A stretch of 64,000 nucleotides of DNA from Helichrysum umbraculigerum (taxonomy: Eukaryota > Streptophyta > Magnoliopsida > Asterales > Asteraceae). The position numbers were made by a program, and so were the translations under genes. Under the pieces are notes generated by a model. It worked only from the letters and a program-made list of their open reading frames with translations, was not told where the DNA came from and searched no databases. Below, piece after piece: positions 47,075 to 58,573 of the stretch. The DNA lies in contig CATIUR010000004.1 of NCBI GenBank assembly GCA_949592205.1, positions 64,825,837-64,889,836 on the forward strand, read 5' to 3'. How positions within the stretch are numbered: position 1 is the stretch's first letter; every line of letters begins with the position of its first letter.

Positions 47075-50000
47075 CTAATCTCGTTCCTGCTCTTGTAGAT
47101 CTTTCACGCCAAGCAACTCCCTCATTTCTGCGAACTTGATCCTTGCTAAGGCTTTAGTAAGTATGTCCGCCCGTTGTAAGTCTCCACTTATGTGCTCGAC
47201 TTCGATCTAATTCTTTTCAACACATTCTCTGATAAAGTGATAACGTATATCAATGTGTTTGCTTCTTCCATGAAACACGGGGTTCTTCATAAGTGCTATT
47301 GCTGATTTGTTGTCAACTCTGATTGTAACCCTTTCTTCCTTCCAGCCTGTTAATGCATTCAATAATCTTTGTAGCCATAGTGCCTGACAAGTTGCTGCTG
47401 TTGCCGCCACAAATTCTGATTCACATGATGATAATGCAACAGTAGGTTGTTTCTGAGAACTCCAGCTTATTGGTGAGTTCCCAAGGTAAAATACAATCCC
47501 TGTCGTTCATTTGCCTTCTTCTATGTTGACGCCATAACTGCTGTCACTATATCCAAGTAACTTGCATCCACCTTTCTTGTGGTAGGTTATACCAAAATTT
47601 AATGTCCCTTTGATATAACGTAACACCTGTCTAATTGCCTTCATATGTTGTTCCCTTGGTTCTTGCATGAACCAGCTTAACAAACCAACTGAATAACTGA
47701 GATCCGGTCTTGTATGAAGTAAATATCTTAAACATCCAATTAGACTTCTGTACTCCGTGGCATCAACTAGTTCTCCTCCCTCTGTCTTTATTAGCTTTGT
47801 TCCTGGATCCATGGGAATCTTGGTTTCATTGCAATCTAACATTCTTGCCTCCTTAAGAATCTTGTTGGCATATCCTGATTGCTTTATTGAAATTCCACCC
47901 CCTGTTTGGGTAACCTCTATTCCCAAGTAGTAAGCTAATAAACCTAAGTCACTCATCTCGAACTTTTCTTCCATTTGTGACTTAAACTTCTGAAGGTCTT
48001 CCTTACTGCTTCCAGTAACTATTAAATCATCCACATAAACTCCAACAAGCAACATAGAGTCTTTACTTATCCTTGTATAGACTGCTTGTTCTAATGTGCA
48101 TTTCTTGAAATCCAGCGATTTCAAGGTTTGATCTAACTTCATGTTCCATGCACGTGGAGCTTGCTTCAACCCATAAAGTGCTTTAACAAGTTTATACACT
48201 TTATTTTCATTTCCTGGTTTCATAAAACCTTCTGGTTGTGTAACATATACGTCTTCCTTAAGTTCACCATGTAAGAATGCTGATTTGACATCTAAGTGGT
48301 GAACTTCCCATCCATGATAAGCTGCCAATGCAAGAATTAACCTCACTGTCTCCATTCTTGCTACAGGAGCAAAGACTTCGTCATAGTCTATTCCATGCTC
48401 TTGTACGTATCCCTTAGCTACTAAGCGAGCTTTGTGTTTTATTATCTTCCCATCTGCATCTCGTTTAGTCTTAAATACCCATTTCAGACTAATAGCCTTC
48501 TGATTGTCTGGTAGGGTGGCTAACTTCCATGTCTGGTTTTTGTTGATTGAGTCAATTTCTATCTGCATTGCCTCAATCCACTTCTTATCTCGTGCGGCCT
48601 CTTTGTAATTTCTAGGCTCTTCCTCTAGTAGTAGCAATTCATCACTTTGCACTTCTGGTGCTCGATCATAGACTTCAGATAAACTTCTGAGCCCTCGAAC
48701 TGGGGTATGATCATATGGTCTCGATGAACTTTCTATTGATGATGTATATCCAGTAGATTCTTCTGAGTTAGGCTCATAGGTATATGGTAGAGGTGTTAAT
48801 GGATTGTCTATTGGTTGCACAATCTCATCATCAGACATATCACCTTGAGCATTATTCTGCATGGGACTTGGTGTACTCTCTTCATCGTCTCTCTCGGAAT
48901 ATTGAGTTCTAACTTCATTAATGATCCTTGAACTTGATGTTCGGCTATCATTTATAATAAAGTCGTTCCATTCCGGTTCCCTTGAATCAATGTTATCCAA
49001 GTAACCTTTCCAGTCCCAACCTTCATCTTCCTTGAATTTTACATCTCTACTAACATGAATATCCTTTGTTACAGGATCTAATAATCGATAAGCTTTTGAT
49101 CCTGGTTCAGTTCCTAGGTAAACCAATTCCGTGCTCCTATCATCTAACTTCTTTAGATGTGGCTTGGTTACCTTAGCATAGGCTTTGCATCCAAAAACTC
49201 TAAGGTGTCTTATATTTGGTTTTCTACCCTTTAACGCTTCATAAGGTGTAGAATCCTTCAGAGCTTTTGTAGGTACTCTATTTAAGACATATACCGCATG
49301 TCTAATAGCTTCAGCCCAAAAATTTTGTGGCATATGCATAGCCTTCAACATACTCCTTGTTGTGCCCATTACAGACCTATTCCTTCTCTCTACTATGCCA
49401 TTCTGTTGTGGAGAGTATGGTGCTGTAAGTTGTCTAAGTATGCCATTCTCCTTACAGTACCGTGTGAATTCCCTTGATGTGAATTCACCACCTCTGTCTG
49501 TCCTAAAAGTCTTTAACTTTTTCCCGACCTCATTTTCCACCTTCAACTTGAATTCCTTAAAAGTCTCGAATGCTTCATTTTTTGAATTTAAGAAGTATAC
49601 CCACATGTACCTAGTACAGTCGTCTACTAGCAAAAACATGTACTTCTTTTCTGACTTTGTTGCTGGGGAAATAGGTCCACATAAATCACCAAACACTAAA
49701 TTCAAAGGTTCTATTGACTTAGTGTTTGTCTGGTTTGGAAACGGAGCTCTACTGTGCTTTCCTAGTAAACAGGCATCGCACACTTGACTCTTATGTCTTA
49801 TACTGGGTATCCTTCCACTAATTTCTTCTGAGTCATTTGTTTAATTGAATCGAAATTCAAATGACCCAACCTAGCATGCCAAAGCCATGCTTGGTCTTCC
49901 AAATTAGTCAATAAACAGATAGGCGTGCCTACTTTCAAATTGATCTTGTAAAGTCGGTTCCTTGATCTTTCGACTCTCATAAGGAGTTTTTGATCCTGAC

Positions 50001-50138
50001 CATATAGCAATAATATGTTGTTTTGCATGATGATCTTACAGCCATTCTCTGTTAATTGTCCTAGGCTCAAAATATTACTTTTCAGACTTGGAATGTAATA
50101 AACATTGGGAATTACTCTCTGTTCCTTGTTTTTACATT
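47075..50138 (-). pseudogene. pol: Copia Pol: integrase, reverse transcriptase, RNase H (broken)
   Basis: The GAG-pre-integrase segment (49798-50070, WHARLGHLNFDSI) is out of frame with both neighbours, so frameshifts lie near 50160 and near 49805. From 49783 a 758-codon frame carries integrase (FGDLCGPI, FRTDRGGEF and the E of QQNGIVERRNR) and reverse transcriptase (WKLATLP, LDVKSAFLHGEL, and the YVDDLIVTG active site). It stops at a TGA at 47507-47509. RNase H continues in frame to a second stop, TAG at 47204-47206, and then to the natural end at 47075. At least two frameshifts and two nonsense codons mean no functional Pol from this copy. Confidence 0.9.
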
Positions 50139-51311
50139 CTAGTAATATAGAGCCTCTACCCTAATCTCCACATATGACCCATCACCAAAACGGACTCTTC
50201 CTGAGATCTTTTCGTCTATCTCCTTAAAGTGTGTCCTAACCCCGGTCATATGGTTACTAGCTCCATTATCCAAGTACCATAAGCTTTCATCCGTGCTTAT
50301 GTACTTCTTAGGTTCAATCTCCTTTTCATTTAAGAAGATTTCCTCAACCTTATCTCCTTTTCCTTGAACTGCCATCAAGAGTGTTGGTTCCATATCTTCC
50401 TGAACCAAATTTGATTGCTCTTGTCCACTATCCTTTAGTTTGCAGTTTCTCCTAACGTGTCCAAACTTGTTGCATTTGTAACATTTAACCTTACTTGAAT
50501 CCTTTGCACCCTTCTGGAAGTTATTATTCTTGAACTTGTGCGAGGATTTCTTTCCCTTGTTAAATTGTTTGGTTTTTCCGTCTTGCTTGTAATCCTGAGA
50601 TGACCTAAACTTCTCTTGTTCACTATTAGAGCGTCTCTCATAACTTGAATTGTTGTCATGGTTTGTGAACAGAAGTTTACCCTGATTGTCAGTCGGGCTT
50701 CCATTTAACAAATTCGTCCTTTCCTCAAAGGCTTTCAACCTACCAATTGTCTCATCTAAGGTTGTATTCTCTAAATCAGTGAATTGTTCTATGGCTGCCA
50801 CAATCTGTATAAATCTCTTCGGTACGGAACTTAGAAGTTTTCGTACTAGAGTTTGCTGATCAAATGTTGATCCTAAGCCACTTGCCCTTGTGACAATCCT
50901 ATTGAGTTTTGCTGAGAAAGCATCAATACTGTCATCTTCATTCATCCTTAACATCTCAAATTCTGTTTTGAGAGTTTGTAGTCGCGCCTTTTGCACTCTA
51001 TCTACACCTATGTGTCTAGTTTGCAGTGCTTCCCAAATTTCTTTTGCACTTTTGCAACTAGCAACTTGTAAAATCATATCTTCTGGTAATGCCTGGTAAA
51101 GATATGCAGTTGTTGCCATATCTTTCTTTACATCTGGTTCTGTATTAGTCTCAGGTTCTATCATTTCCCAAAGCCCATTTGCCTTTAGTATTGTCTTTAT
51201 ACGAAGAGCCCATACTGTATAATTTGTAGGTTGTAAAACGGGGCACTGAAATTGAGAAAATGACATAGCCTCTTTATGAACTATAATTTCCTTGGTTTTT
51301 CCTTCAGCCAT
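50139..51311 (-). CDS. gag: Copia Gag and protease (truncated by frameshift)
   Basis: 390 codons from ATG at 51311. The UBN2-type gag domain spans about residues 20-210 (NYTVWALRIKTIL, AKEIWEALQTRH, LNRIVTRASGLG). One CCHC knuckle (CYKCNKFGHVRRNC) lies near 277-290. The copia protease begins with WYLDNGASNHMTG near 343-355, where the usual Ser/Thr after Asp is replaced by Asn. The frame runs off into a stop at 50139 owing to a one-base shift shortly before. Gag itself is intact. Confidence 0.9.
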   Translation of the reverse strand: MAEGKTKEIIVHKEAMSFSQFQCPVLQPTNYTVWALRIKTILKANGLWEMIEPETNTEPDVKKDMATTAYLYQALPEDMILQVASCKSAKEIWEALQTRHIGVDRVQKARLQTLKTEFEMLRMNEDDSIDAFSAKLNRIVTRASGLGSTFDQQTLVRKLLSSVPKRFIQIVAAIEQFTDLENTTLDETIGRLKAFEERTNLLNGSPTDNQGKLLFTNHDNNSSYERRSNSEQEKFRSSQDYKQDGKTKQFNKGKKSSHKFKNNNFQKGAKDSSKVKCYKCNKFGHVRRNCKLKDSGQEQSNLVQEDMEPTLLMAVQGKGDKVEEIFLNEKEIEPKKYISTDESLWYLDNGASNHMTGVRTHFKEIDEKISGRVRFGDGSYVEIRVEALYY

Positions 51312-52298
51312 TGTTTAAAAAAAAAAACTATTCCCAATTCTAAGTTTGCCTTAAAGTAGGAATCTAGGAAATTTATAGGTTCAACTACGAATCAACAACA
51401 ATTTCTAACCTTATCTACGTATAAGATTAAAATAAATAAATTCAGATTTAGTCAGAACGAAAAACCCGAATTTTTGATGATTCCTCTGATGAGATATGTT
51501 TTCCTTCCTTGAATCGGTCCTTAGACAAATGCTTTTACTTGTCTCTTTTTTACTTCTACTCCTTGAGAAAACGATTCCCAAAACCTTCCTTTGGTTTTTT
51601 TTCTTCTTAAACACGAAACCCTTTCGATGGTTTCTTTGTTCCTTGAAAACGATCTCACCCCGAATACCGTATCCGTTTGGTATTCAAATGCTAATACAAA
51701 CTAATGCGCACTACCCAAATTTTGATCTTTTATGAACCTTGCCAAATACAAAACTTAACAATTAACAAAATAAATATTTTATTTGTTAATTTAAAAGAAT
51801 CAAAAAAATAAAATTGACTTCTTTTTTTTTGTGTGTTTGGTACTTCCGAGAACCACAATCCCAAAAAAGAACTCCTGTTTTTTTTTTAGTCTTCAATTCT
51901 TTGCAGCCCTTTTTTTTTTTCGTCTCTGGATAACCAACAAGAACACGCAGGTGTGTTCTTCTTCCTCCTTTTTTTCGAACCAACACAAAAAAAACCACAG
52001 ATGTCTTCTTTTCTTTTTTTTCGATCCACCAAGAACACAAAAAAACGTGTTTTTCTTCTTCCTTGTACAAAACCGAACACACCCCTGGTGTTCCCTTTTG
52101 CCCCTGTTCTATTTGCCCGAAGAATCTCTTTGTTCTTCGTTGTTTCTGTCCGAACCACAAATCAACACCGATTGTGTTTTGGTTCCAAGTCTATATACAG
52201 AAACGAACCCCAAAATTCCTTCGATTGTTCCCGGTGAATTGCTCCGTCCTTTTCCGATCTTGGAGCGCCGAATCGAAGCCTGTGCTCTGATACCAATT
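51312..52298 (-). other. Copia 5' leader with primer-binding site
   Basis: The primer site TGGTATCAGAGC (minus strand) occupies 52284-52295. The leader has long A runs on the minus strand (T runs on plus, 51820-52060). Overlapping frames of Lys/Arg or Phe/Ser repeats there are compositional artefacts. Confidence 0.8.
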
Positions 52299-52685
52299 TG
52301 TTGCCCAGTGGGGTTTCAATCAAACACGAATCAGGTAATAACAAAAGTTAATGATTCAAACTATATGTTTTTATTGAATCAAGTAATAAGATAATCTGTA
52401 CAATTTGTTCTACATAAAACTGAAATAGAAATCCTATTTATACTATTGCTTTGTGCGGTTATTTCCCAACCATTGCGTTGCTTCATTTTGAATGGTTGTG
52501 TCGTTTCACCCGTGTGTTGCTTTGACCATCACGATGGTTTTGTGAAACGTTGCCTCTGTTTATTTTGTTTCCACCGGTTGTGGTGTTTTCTGTGAACCGG
52601 TGCCACCATATAGATGTGTATTTAAGTTAACTACTAATACATATATGGTCCTTGTACTTTGACTGAGGACGAGATTAGTCTAACA
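52299..52685 (-). repeat. 5' LTR of the Copia element
   Basis: 387 bp, the same length as the 3' LTR. It begins on the minus strand at 52685 with TGTTAGACTAATC and ends with GGGCAACA next to the primer site. Confidence 0.95.
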
Positions 52686-53005
52686 AAGGAGTTTGTCATT
52701 TTCTTTACTTGTGAATAAGAATACCTCTTTGGAGCTAAAAATTCGTGATTCTTTAGAAACATTTCGGCATTGACATTGCGCTTCTTCATTTTTCTCCTTC
52801 CATATTTCCTTTTTAAGCATAAGATTATGATGATTAATATTATGAGAGCTACTACACCTAGAGCTGCAACATTTAGTAGATGTTGTATGTTAGTCAAAAT
52901 GAAATAGAGTGTGTGTTTGAGTGACAATATATTATGTTGATGATGGGATACCTGAGACAAGAATCACCCATGTCATTGTTCTTTGGATTGTTCTTTCTGC
53001 ATTTA

Positions 53006-53361
53006 CTACAAAAAGGAAAATATTCAAAATATCATGTCCGAAATAGTTGTGTTTCTCTAACCATTTTAAGTCTAAACAATTTGAATTCTAGTTTTATCTA
53101 TACTCAATAGCATTTGCTACACAAATTTTCTTAATATGATAAAACAACAAGGTTAACAATATTTCACTAGGGTCAAAAGCAATTTCAAGATCACAACTCA
53201 AAAGCACATTTTTAAAATAGAGATTTTATAATTAAATGGCAACACCCACACACGATAACTCAATGTCAAATCGCTATCAGTTACCCACAACTCAAACATC
53301 CAAAAACACTTTATATGGTAATTACTGAGCACTTACTAACTCGGCCCAACCATTTTTATAA
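53006..53361. other. Upstream of the kinase pseudogene, no ectodomain exon found
   Basis: AT-rich sequence directly 5' of the small kinase exon. Introns of LRK10-like genes usually separate this exon from the ectodomain exon by a short distance, but no cysteine-rich frame is seen here or up to 55 kb. Confidence 0.5.
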
Positions 53362-53370
53362 TTTGTTTCA

Positions 53371-53675
53371 GGGGTTTGTGCCTTCAAATGTAACAAACTA
53401 TAGTCTGACATCTGTTGTATGTAGCGAACTACTCGGGCCTCCATTGTACGTAACGAACTTGTAATTTATTTACGTTGTATGTATTTTGGTCATATTAACG
53501 GTTCCAAGGAACACCACGTGTCGACTTATATAATCGACACGTGGAAAAAGTACCATAAATTACATACAATGTAATGAAATTACAAATTCATTATATACAA
53601 TGGAGGCCCGAGTAGTTCGCTACATACAACGAATTGTCAGACTATAGTTTTGTTACATTTGCGTGCACTAACCCC
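53371..53675. mobile_element. MULE-type MITE, TSD TTTGTTT(C/T)A
   Basis: Ends GGGGTTTGTGC and the complement GGGGTTAGTGC. Long inverted arms share CTATAGTCTGACA and CTCGGGCCTCCATTGTA. 9-bp flanks with one mismatch lie at 53362-53370 and 53676-53684. The centre contains facing CACGTGTCGA motifs. Confidence 0.88.
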
Positions 53676-54165
53676 TTTGTTTTAGCCACACAATAAATAC
53701 CCAATTATCGAAAATTGGGTGTTACGTAAACCACATATCGCACTACCACTAGTCACTCTCTTAGTGCAACTTGTGGTCAGGCATAGAGCAAACCCCCGAA
53801 AAAGCCTATATGGAGTGTGCTATTGGGGATCTCCAACGTATACATCATTCACTGCATTAAATTTGGTGCAAAAACATAATCTTTAAATAAAATGTTTGCA
53901 TCAAATACGTTTCATCTCCAACGTATTCACTAAATTTCTGCACCAAATAGTTACTATTTTTTTTTGAAAGGCGCACCAAATAGTTACTTACATTTACATA
54001 TCACCCCTGTATTATATACGTTTATTAACTACAGGTCAACAAGTAATTAATCTATTTATAATTAAACATTCAAACTTGAATAATAATATTAAACACAAAA
54101 GGCTAATACATTACAATGGAATACATTAAAAATCTTACGGACGAAGCATGTTACATTTTTAATTT

Positions 54166-54345
54166 TTAGTTTATGGAATTAACATGTCGCTCCCACAAAT
54201 GTTCAACTAGTGCCTTACGAAGTTCATAATGAGCTTCTTTGTCCTAAATTTTTTTATGTCGAGTGATAAACTCTTGAAATCTTATTGTTTCATCGCTACT
54301 TAAATTATCTTCACAAGTTGGTGCTTCCCTCCATGTTTGAATTGT
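54166..54345 (-). pseudogene. PIF/Harbinger transposase C-terminal remnant
   Basis: About 59 codons including RFQEFITRHKKI, an in-frame TAG, then DKEAHYELRKALVEHLWERH and a stop. This resembles the end of plant Harbinger (ALP1-like) nucleases, where an LVEHLW motif closes the protein. Upstream transposase sequence is missing. About 340 bp away, 53826 has GGGGATCTCCAACG, a Harbinger-like terminal phrase. An internally deleted, dead element. Confidence 0.55.
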
Positions 54346-55059
54346 TTTTTACATTATAACTTAGTTTTATGTATTACTTTTGTCTAGTAATGTAACACTT
54401 TTTCATCGATGAAAGTTTTATTATCTATTATTACTATTGGACCTAAATAATTTTGTTTCATATATGTACACTTTTTATCTATATGTAGTAGTTTACTTTC
54501 ACAAACAAATATTTAAACTAGAAGTTAACAACCCACGACACCACTATGCAATATTTAAAAACTCGGTTTTTTAATCGAACTGGATTTGTGTCAATCTCTA
54601 GTCGGACCGGTCGGATCGGTTGGCCCGGAACGTCGGACCGGAGTTGTAAAACTTGGAAAAAAATATGTACATGAAGTATAAGACATACAAAATCGTGTCC
54701 ATCAAACAATTTAACAATTCAACAATCAATCTAACAACAACCCAACAAGTAAACTTTGTTCAAAGACATAGAATCTAACAAGTAAACAACACCTTAACGA
54801 TATAATTTTTTTCGTTATTTTTATATTAATCCGAAACAATTAATAACGCATTATATATCTATAAATTAACCTTTAACATGTCACTATTTTTAGAAAAACC
54901 AAATGAGTTTTTAAAACTTTTATCAAACATCAGAATACAAGTTTGTATACATTTTAAGATAATATATATTCTTAAAATATAATTTTCATAAAATATGTAC
55001 ACACATCAATTTTTATAAAATTTTGCAAAACATCATCAAATAATACATATTACCTCATC

Positions 55060-55060
<1 letters not shown>
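54346..55060. other. Intergenic, no gene seen
   Basis: AT-rich. A CCGGTC-rich patch at 54590-54650 matches in style the patch at 5401-5545 and marks a dispersed repeat. No coding frame supported. Confidence 0.5.

Positions 55061-55133
<73 letters not shown>
55061..55133. repeat. (AT)n microsatellite, left of the TIR element
   Basis: About 36 AT units; the tract resumes on the right side of the TIR element. Confidence 0.97.
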
Positions 55134-55139
<6 letters not shown>

Positions 55140-57286
55140 AGGATCTAAAAAGAAGAAATATTTTGTGGAGAAGAGGGAGAAGGAATCATGACCAATCATT
55201 TCAATTTAAGGTCAAAGGGTATATTAGTCTTTTGTAATTTCAAAATTAAATTAAATTAATTACCATTTATTATTGTATCCCAATAATGTAGACGGTTTTG
55301 TTCTCCACTAAAATAGGAGATAAAACAACAATAATATTTTACATATCAAAAGCAATCATCCAACATTCATTAATTATTTCACTGACCCTTTTTTTTTGTA
55401 AACAAGTGCACGCAGGTTTTCAAGATTAAACAACAATATTTTAGAAAATTAAACAACAAAGATATACACATATCATTCTCATTTTTATAATGCTTCACGT
55501 TGCTTAGTGCTAGGCGATTTATATTTGATTTATATTTGAAGGATCAGCACACATTAATCTTAAATGATGGAATGTCATATTTAGGGGATCTGAATGATTT
55601 TTACAGACTATATTGTATCGATTTATACTTAATTGCATTGCATATTTTAATACAATCAACATCATCTGCAACTATTCCTAGGAGCGATTCATACTACATT
55701 TCAATCAACGCCTTGAACGACTTTTGAAACGTGAAGAACTCATTTCTGGAATCAATTCATACGTAACGTGAAGAACGCATTGAACTTTTGAAACCACTGC
55801 TTCATTGTATATTATATTTAAAAGGCATATACAGAATAGAACAATACGGTGAATCGATATGGCGAACGATGAACATGTGATAGAACTTTTAGAGACGTAT
55901 TCAACATATGAGTCAGATGGTGTTATGCATGTTTCTCTGGAAGGCGTACCCTCTTGGTTGCCCGATGTTCCCGATGACATCAACCTGCGATTGGAATGAC
56001 ATTTGACGATACAAGCGTTGCCTAAACATTTCCTTTTCTCCTCGTATCCTTCAATCCATCAACAAGTTTAACTTTGCCAAAACCTTTCTTCTTCTCCTCG
56101 TATGCTTGTCGTTGCTTTAAATCTTCTGTTGTCCACCCGAGGATTAACGATTGGATCATTTTAGTTTTCTCACCTTTAGCTAGCCTGCTACTTGCATAAA
56201 AGATATGTGGTAACAAAAAAACATAATCATTATAAAACTCAAATTCAGAATCATAAACATAAATATAAGTATTTATTTTCATGATTCTGCAACACAATAT
56301 ACCCAATAACAACATTCATTTTAGACTACATATACAATTGAATCAAACAAAGTTTATGTTTACTTTGAATGAATTTCCTATAACCCGCTACAAAAAAAAC
56401 CCCAAAATCACCACATTGGCCCGGAGTAAAACAAATATACCCTCTGATTCGGTTACCAACTCATCAACCATTCACAGCATAAATCTAATGGTTGAAGTTC
56501 AAATTTTACTAGTGATATGTGATGGGATTTTTTTATCTTTGGTAGGAGATAACGGTAGTAAGTGTCCTTCAAAAACCGTTGAACACAACAATTTTATTCT
56601 CTAATTGTAATACTTGTTCCGAGACGTTGTTAACGTATTGGTTAAACCATCGAGTTTTGAATCTCATTGTGATGGAGTATGCTATAATCATGGGTTAACC
56701 ACATTATATGAATCTATGTATGATGTTCCGGGTTCATAGGTATCACAGCTGGAAAAGGTGGTGGTGTAAACTTATGAAGCTAAGTTTATAGCGGGTCTCG
56801 ATTAACTGTAAATCAAATGATAATACAATCACTTATGAATTGCTCCCAAGTTTCGTCACAGTTCCTTGTTCAAAATCACTCAAGAATTCGATACCATGTA
56901 TCGTCTGAGATGTTGATAATTGTAGGAAAATATGCACCGAACTTGAGTATAAAAATTTTTGGATGCACGGATCAAGGTATAAAATATGCACGTTGGAGAT
57001 TTTAAGCCCAGTGAACAATATTCTATGGAGGATCAACAATATTCGATGAGCAAACCAAATTTAAGAATTAATTGAAAAGATATTTAGTAATACTTTCCTA
57101 ATAAAGATGGAGCCTAATACGTACCATATGAAAACCGCCCACATTACTGCATTTAAATTTCATGATATTAAATTAAAATAACCAATTTACAAATGACTAA
57201 TATACCCTTTGACCTAGATTTGAAATGATTGGTCCAGAATCCTTCTCCCTCTTCTCCATAAAATTTTTCTTCTTTTTAGATCCTCC

Positions 57287-57290
<4 letters not shown>
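55134..57290. mobile_element. 2.2-kb TIR DNA transposon inside an (AT)n tract
   Basis: The left end (55134-55300, with GAGGATCTAAAAAGAAG, GGAGAAGAGGGAGAAGGA and GGTCAAAGGGTATATTAGTC) is repeated inverted at 57125-57290 over roughly 160 bp, at about 85-90% by eye. Long TIRs suggest a Mutator-like element. The TSD cannot be read because both flanks are AT repeats. There is no transposase. The interior holds short frames on both strands that look like captured exon scraps. Confidence 0.8.
55859..55999 (+). pseudogene. Short unrecognised frame inside the TIR element
   Basis: An ATG opens 46 codons of normal-looking composition (ending VPSWLPDVPDDINLRLE) before TGA. A minus-strand frame at 56022-56315 (containing LILGWTTEDLKQRQAYEEKK) is similarly protein-like. 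I recognise neither. They could be fragments of host genes captured by a MULE, or chance frames. Confidence 0.25.
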
Positions 57291-57364
<74 letters not shown>

Positions 57365-57400
57365 TTATATTTATATTTATATATATATATATATATATCA
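57291..57400. repeat. (AT)n / (TTTATA)n microsatellite, right of the TIR element
   Basis: About 30 AT units, four TTTATA-type units, then a few more AT units, leading into the SINE-like copy. Confidence 0.95.
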
Positions 57401-57754
57401 AGACTATAATTTAATAATACACCTATAATTTTCGAATTAAAATATATATCATGAGTGCTGCGATATATTTAATAAGTATATTTAGAGTAAATAATTAGAA
57501 CAACTTAAATGTTAGCTTAGTTGGTTATCAAGCCATTATTCATATATGAGGTCATGAGTTCAAATCTTGTAAGTAGCAATTTTTTATTTACTTTCTATTT
57601 GTTTAAAACTTCACTTTGATTTGTCCCACATTGGTAAGAAAACAAACTCAACTTAAGAATCACCATCTATATAATGTCAAAGAGTCCTCACTCCATTGAA
57701 GAGATATGTTGCTTCTACCCTAATGGGCCGACTAACATTCGGTTGGGCCTAAGT
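57401..57754 (+). mobile_element. SINE-like unit, copy 2, interrupted by the gag-only element
   Basis: Nearly identical to 5041-5400. A box 57513-57524, B box 57556-57566. The match ends at CTAAGT, where the LTR of the gag-only element starts. The target duplication should be TAAGT. Confidence 0.55.
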
Positions 57755-58573
57755 TGTGACACCCGGTCAAAATAACCCAAAATTTGGTCCCAATTTAAAC
57801 TTTTAAAACATGTATTAGATACGTGTTAACACTTAATCATTCAAGTATTATATATATATGTATATATATATAAACCGAAACGATTATTCAAATAATCGCG
57901 AATACACGAAATTAACAAAACGTAGAAACCCAAAATAAAATTTAGTGAAAAACAATTTTTAACAAAGTATTATTATTGAGAATAATAACTACGTACTCCG
58001 TTTGAAATTTAAATACATTTTAGACACAGAAAACTATCCGTACATTTTAAGTAAAACAAAGATATATTTTATATCTCTTTAAAAGTATTTTTATAAAATA
58101 CTTTGATTTAAAACATATACAATTACGTTTTTAGAAATTTATCATTCTAAAAGATTTTATTAATTTACGATCGGGTACGAGAACACGGAGCGAAAATACT
58201 ACCTAATATCAATTATTGGGGTCGGTTATACCAACCAACCCCAATAATTCATCCAAAACACTGAACTCATTCTCACCCTCTCGATCTCTCCCTCTGCTCC
58301 CTCTTTCTCTTCAACTTACATCATCATCAACAACAACATAAACATAATCATCATCCTCATCTTGGATCATCACCACCTTCACGTTCATCACCATCATCAT
58401 ACTCACGGCTCCGTTTTAAATTCGTAAGATCCACTAACTCTTTTTCGTTAATTTTATGTTTATAATACATTATATAACATGTACTAGCTTAATATTAAGT
58501 TATTGGTTGCGGAATTTGGATTTAAAATGGGTTTTGTAAACATTCTGCATGAACAGAGTCGAACCAGACACAT

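Larger units (their letters stand above)
46680..52685 (-). mobile_element. Ty1/copia element inserted in the kinase exon, TSD AAGGA
   Basis: 6006 bp with two 387-bp LTRs (TGTTAGACTAATC...GGGCAACA on the minus strand) and AAGGA at 46675-46679 and 52686-52690. I count three LTR differences. The primer site matches initiator tRNA-Met, and a purine tract (TAGGGGGTGAA) precedes the 3' LTR. The coding part follows the copia order gag, protease, integrase, reverse transcriptase, RNase H, but is broken in several places. The insertion lies just before the glycine-rich loop of the host kinase. Confidence 0.97.
45734..53005 (-). pseudogene. LRK10-like receptor kinase gene, split by a Copia element
   Basis: On the minus strand a small exon (53005-52952, TTTGTAG acceptor, CAG|GTATCC donor) joins in frame to an exon starting at 52863. 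Together they encode a transmembrane helix, a KRKYGRRKMKKR stop-transfer stretch and a juxtamembrane segment. After TNSF the exon is interrupted by the Copia element and resumes at 46679 with the kinase domain: GKGGFGSVYKG loop, AVKVL lysine, HFDIKPHNILLD (non-RD type), DFGFAK, GYIAPE. A one-base frameshift near 45945 throws the end of the domain out of frame; the other frame continues to a stop at 45734. The ectodomain exon is not found upstream of 53005. A membrane receptor kinase of the LRK10L group, disabled by insertion, frameshift and missing 5' exon. Confidence 0.88.

Noticed and set aside
51786..52394. Overlapping Phe/Ser-rich and Lys/Arg-rich frames on both strands
   Set aside because: They come from poly-T/poly-A runs in the Copia leader. 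Several frames are open at once and none matches a family.
6644..53005. Joining the ectodomain gene at 6644-7450 with the kinase pseudogene at 45734-53005 as one gene
   Set aside because: Both are on the minus strand, but the ectodomain lies downstream of the kinase, the reverse of the required order.
57225..57428. Ile-Tyr repeat frames at 4807-5040, 18341-18796, 18789-18995 and 57225-57428
   Set aside because: Products of (AT)n microsatellites. Only the 51 codons at 18353-18505 within one of them look like a real exon.
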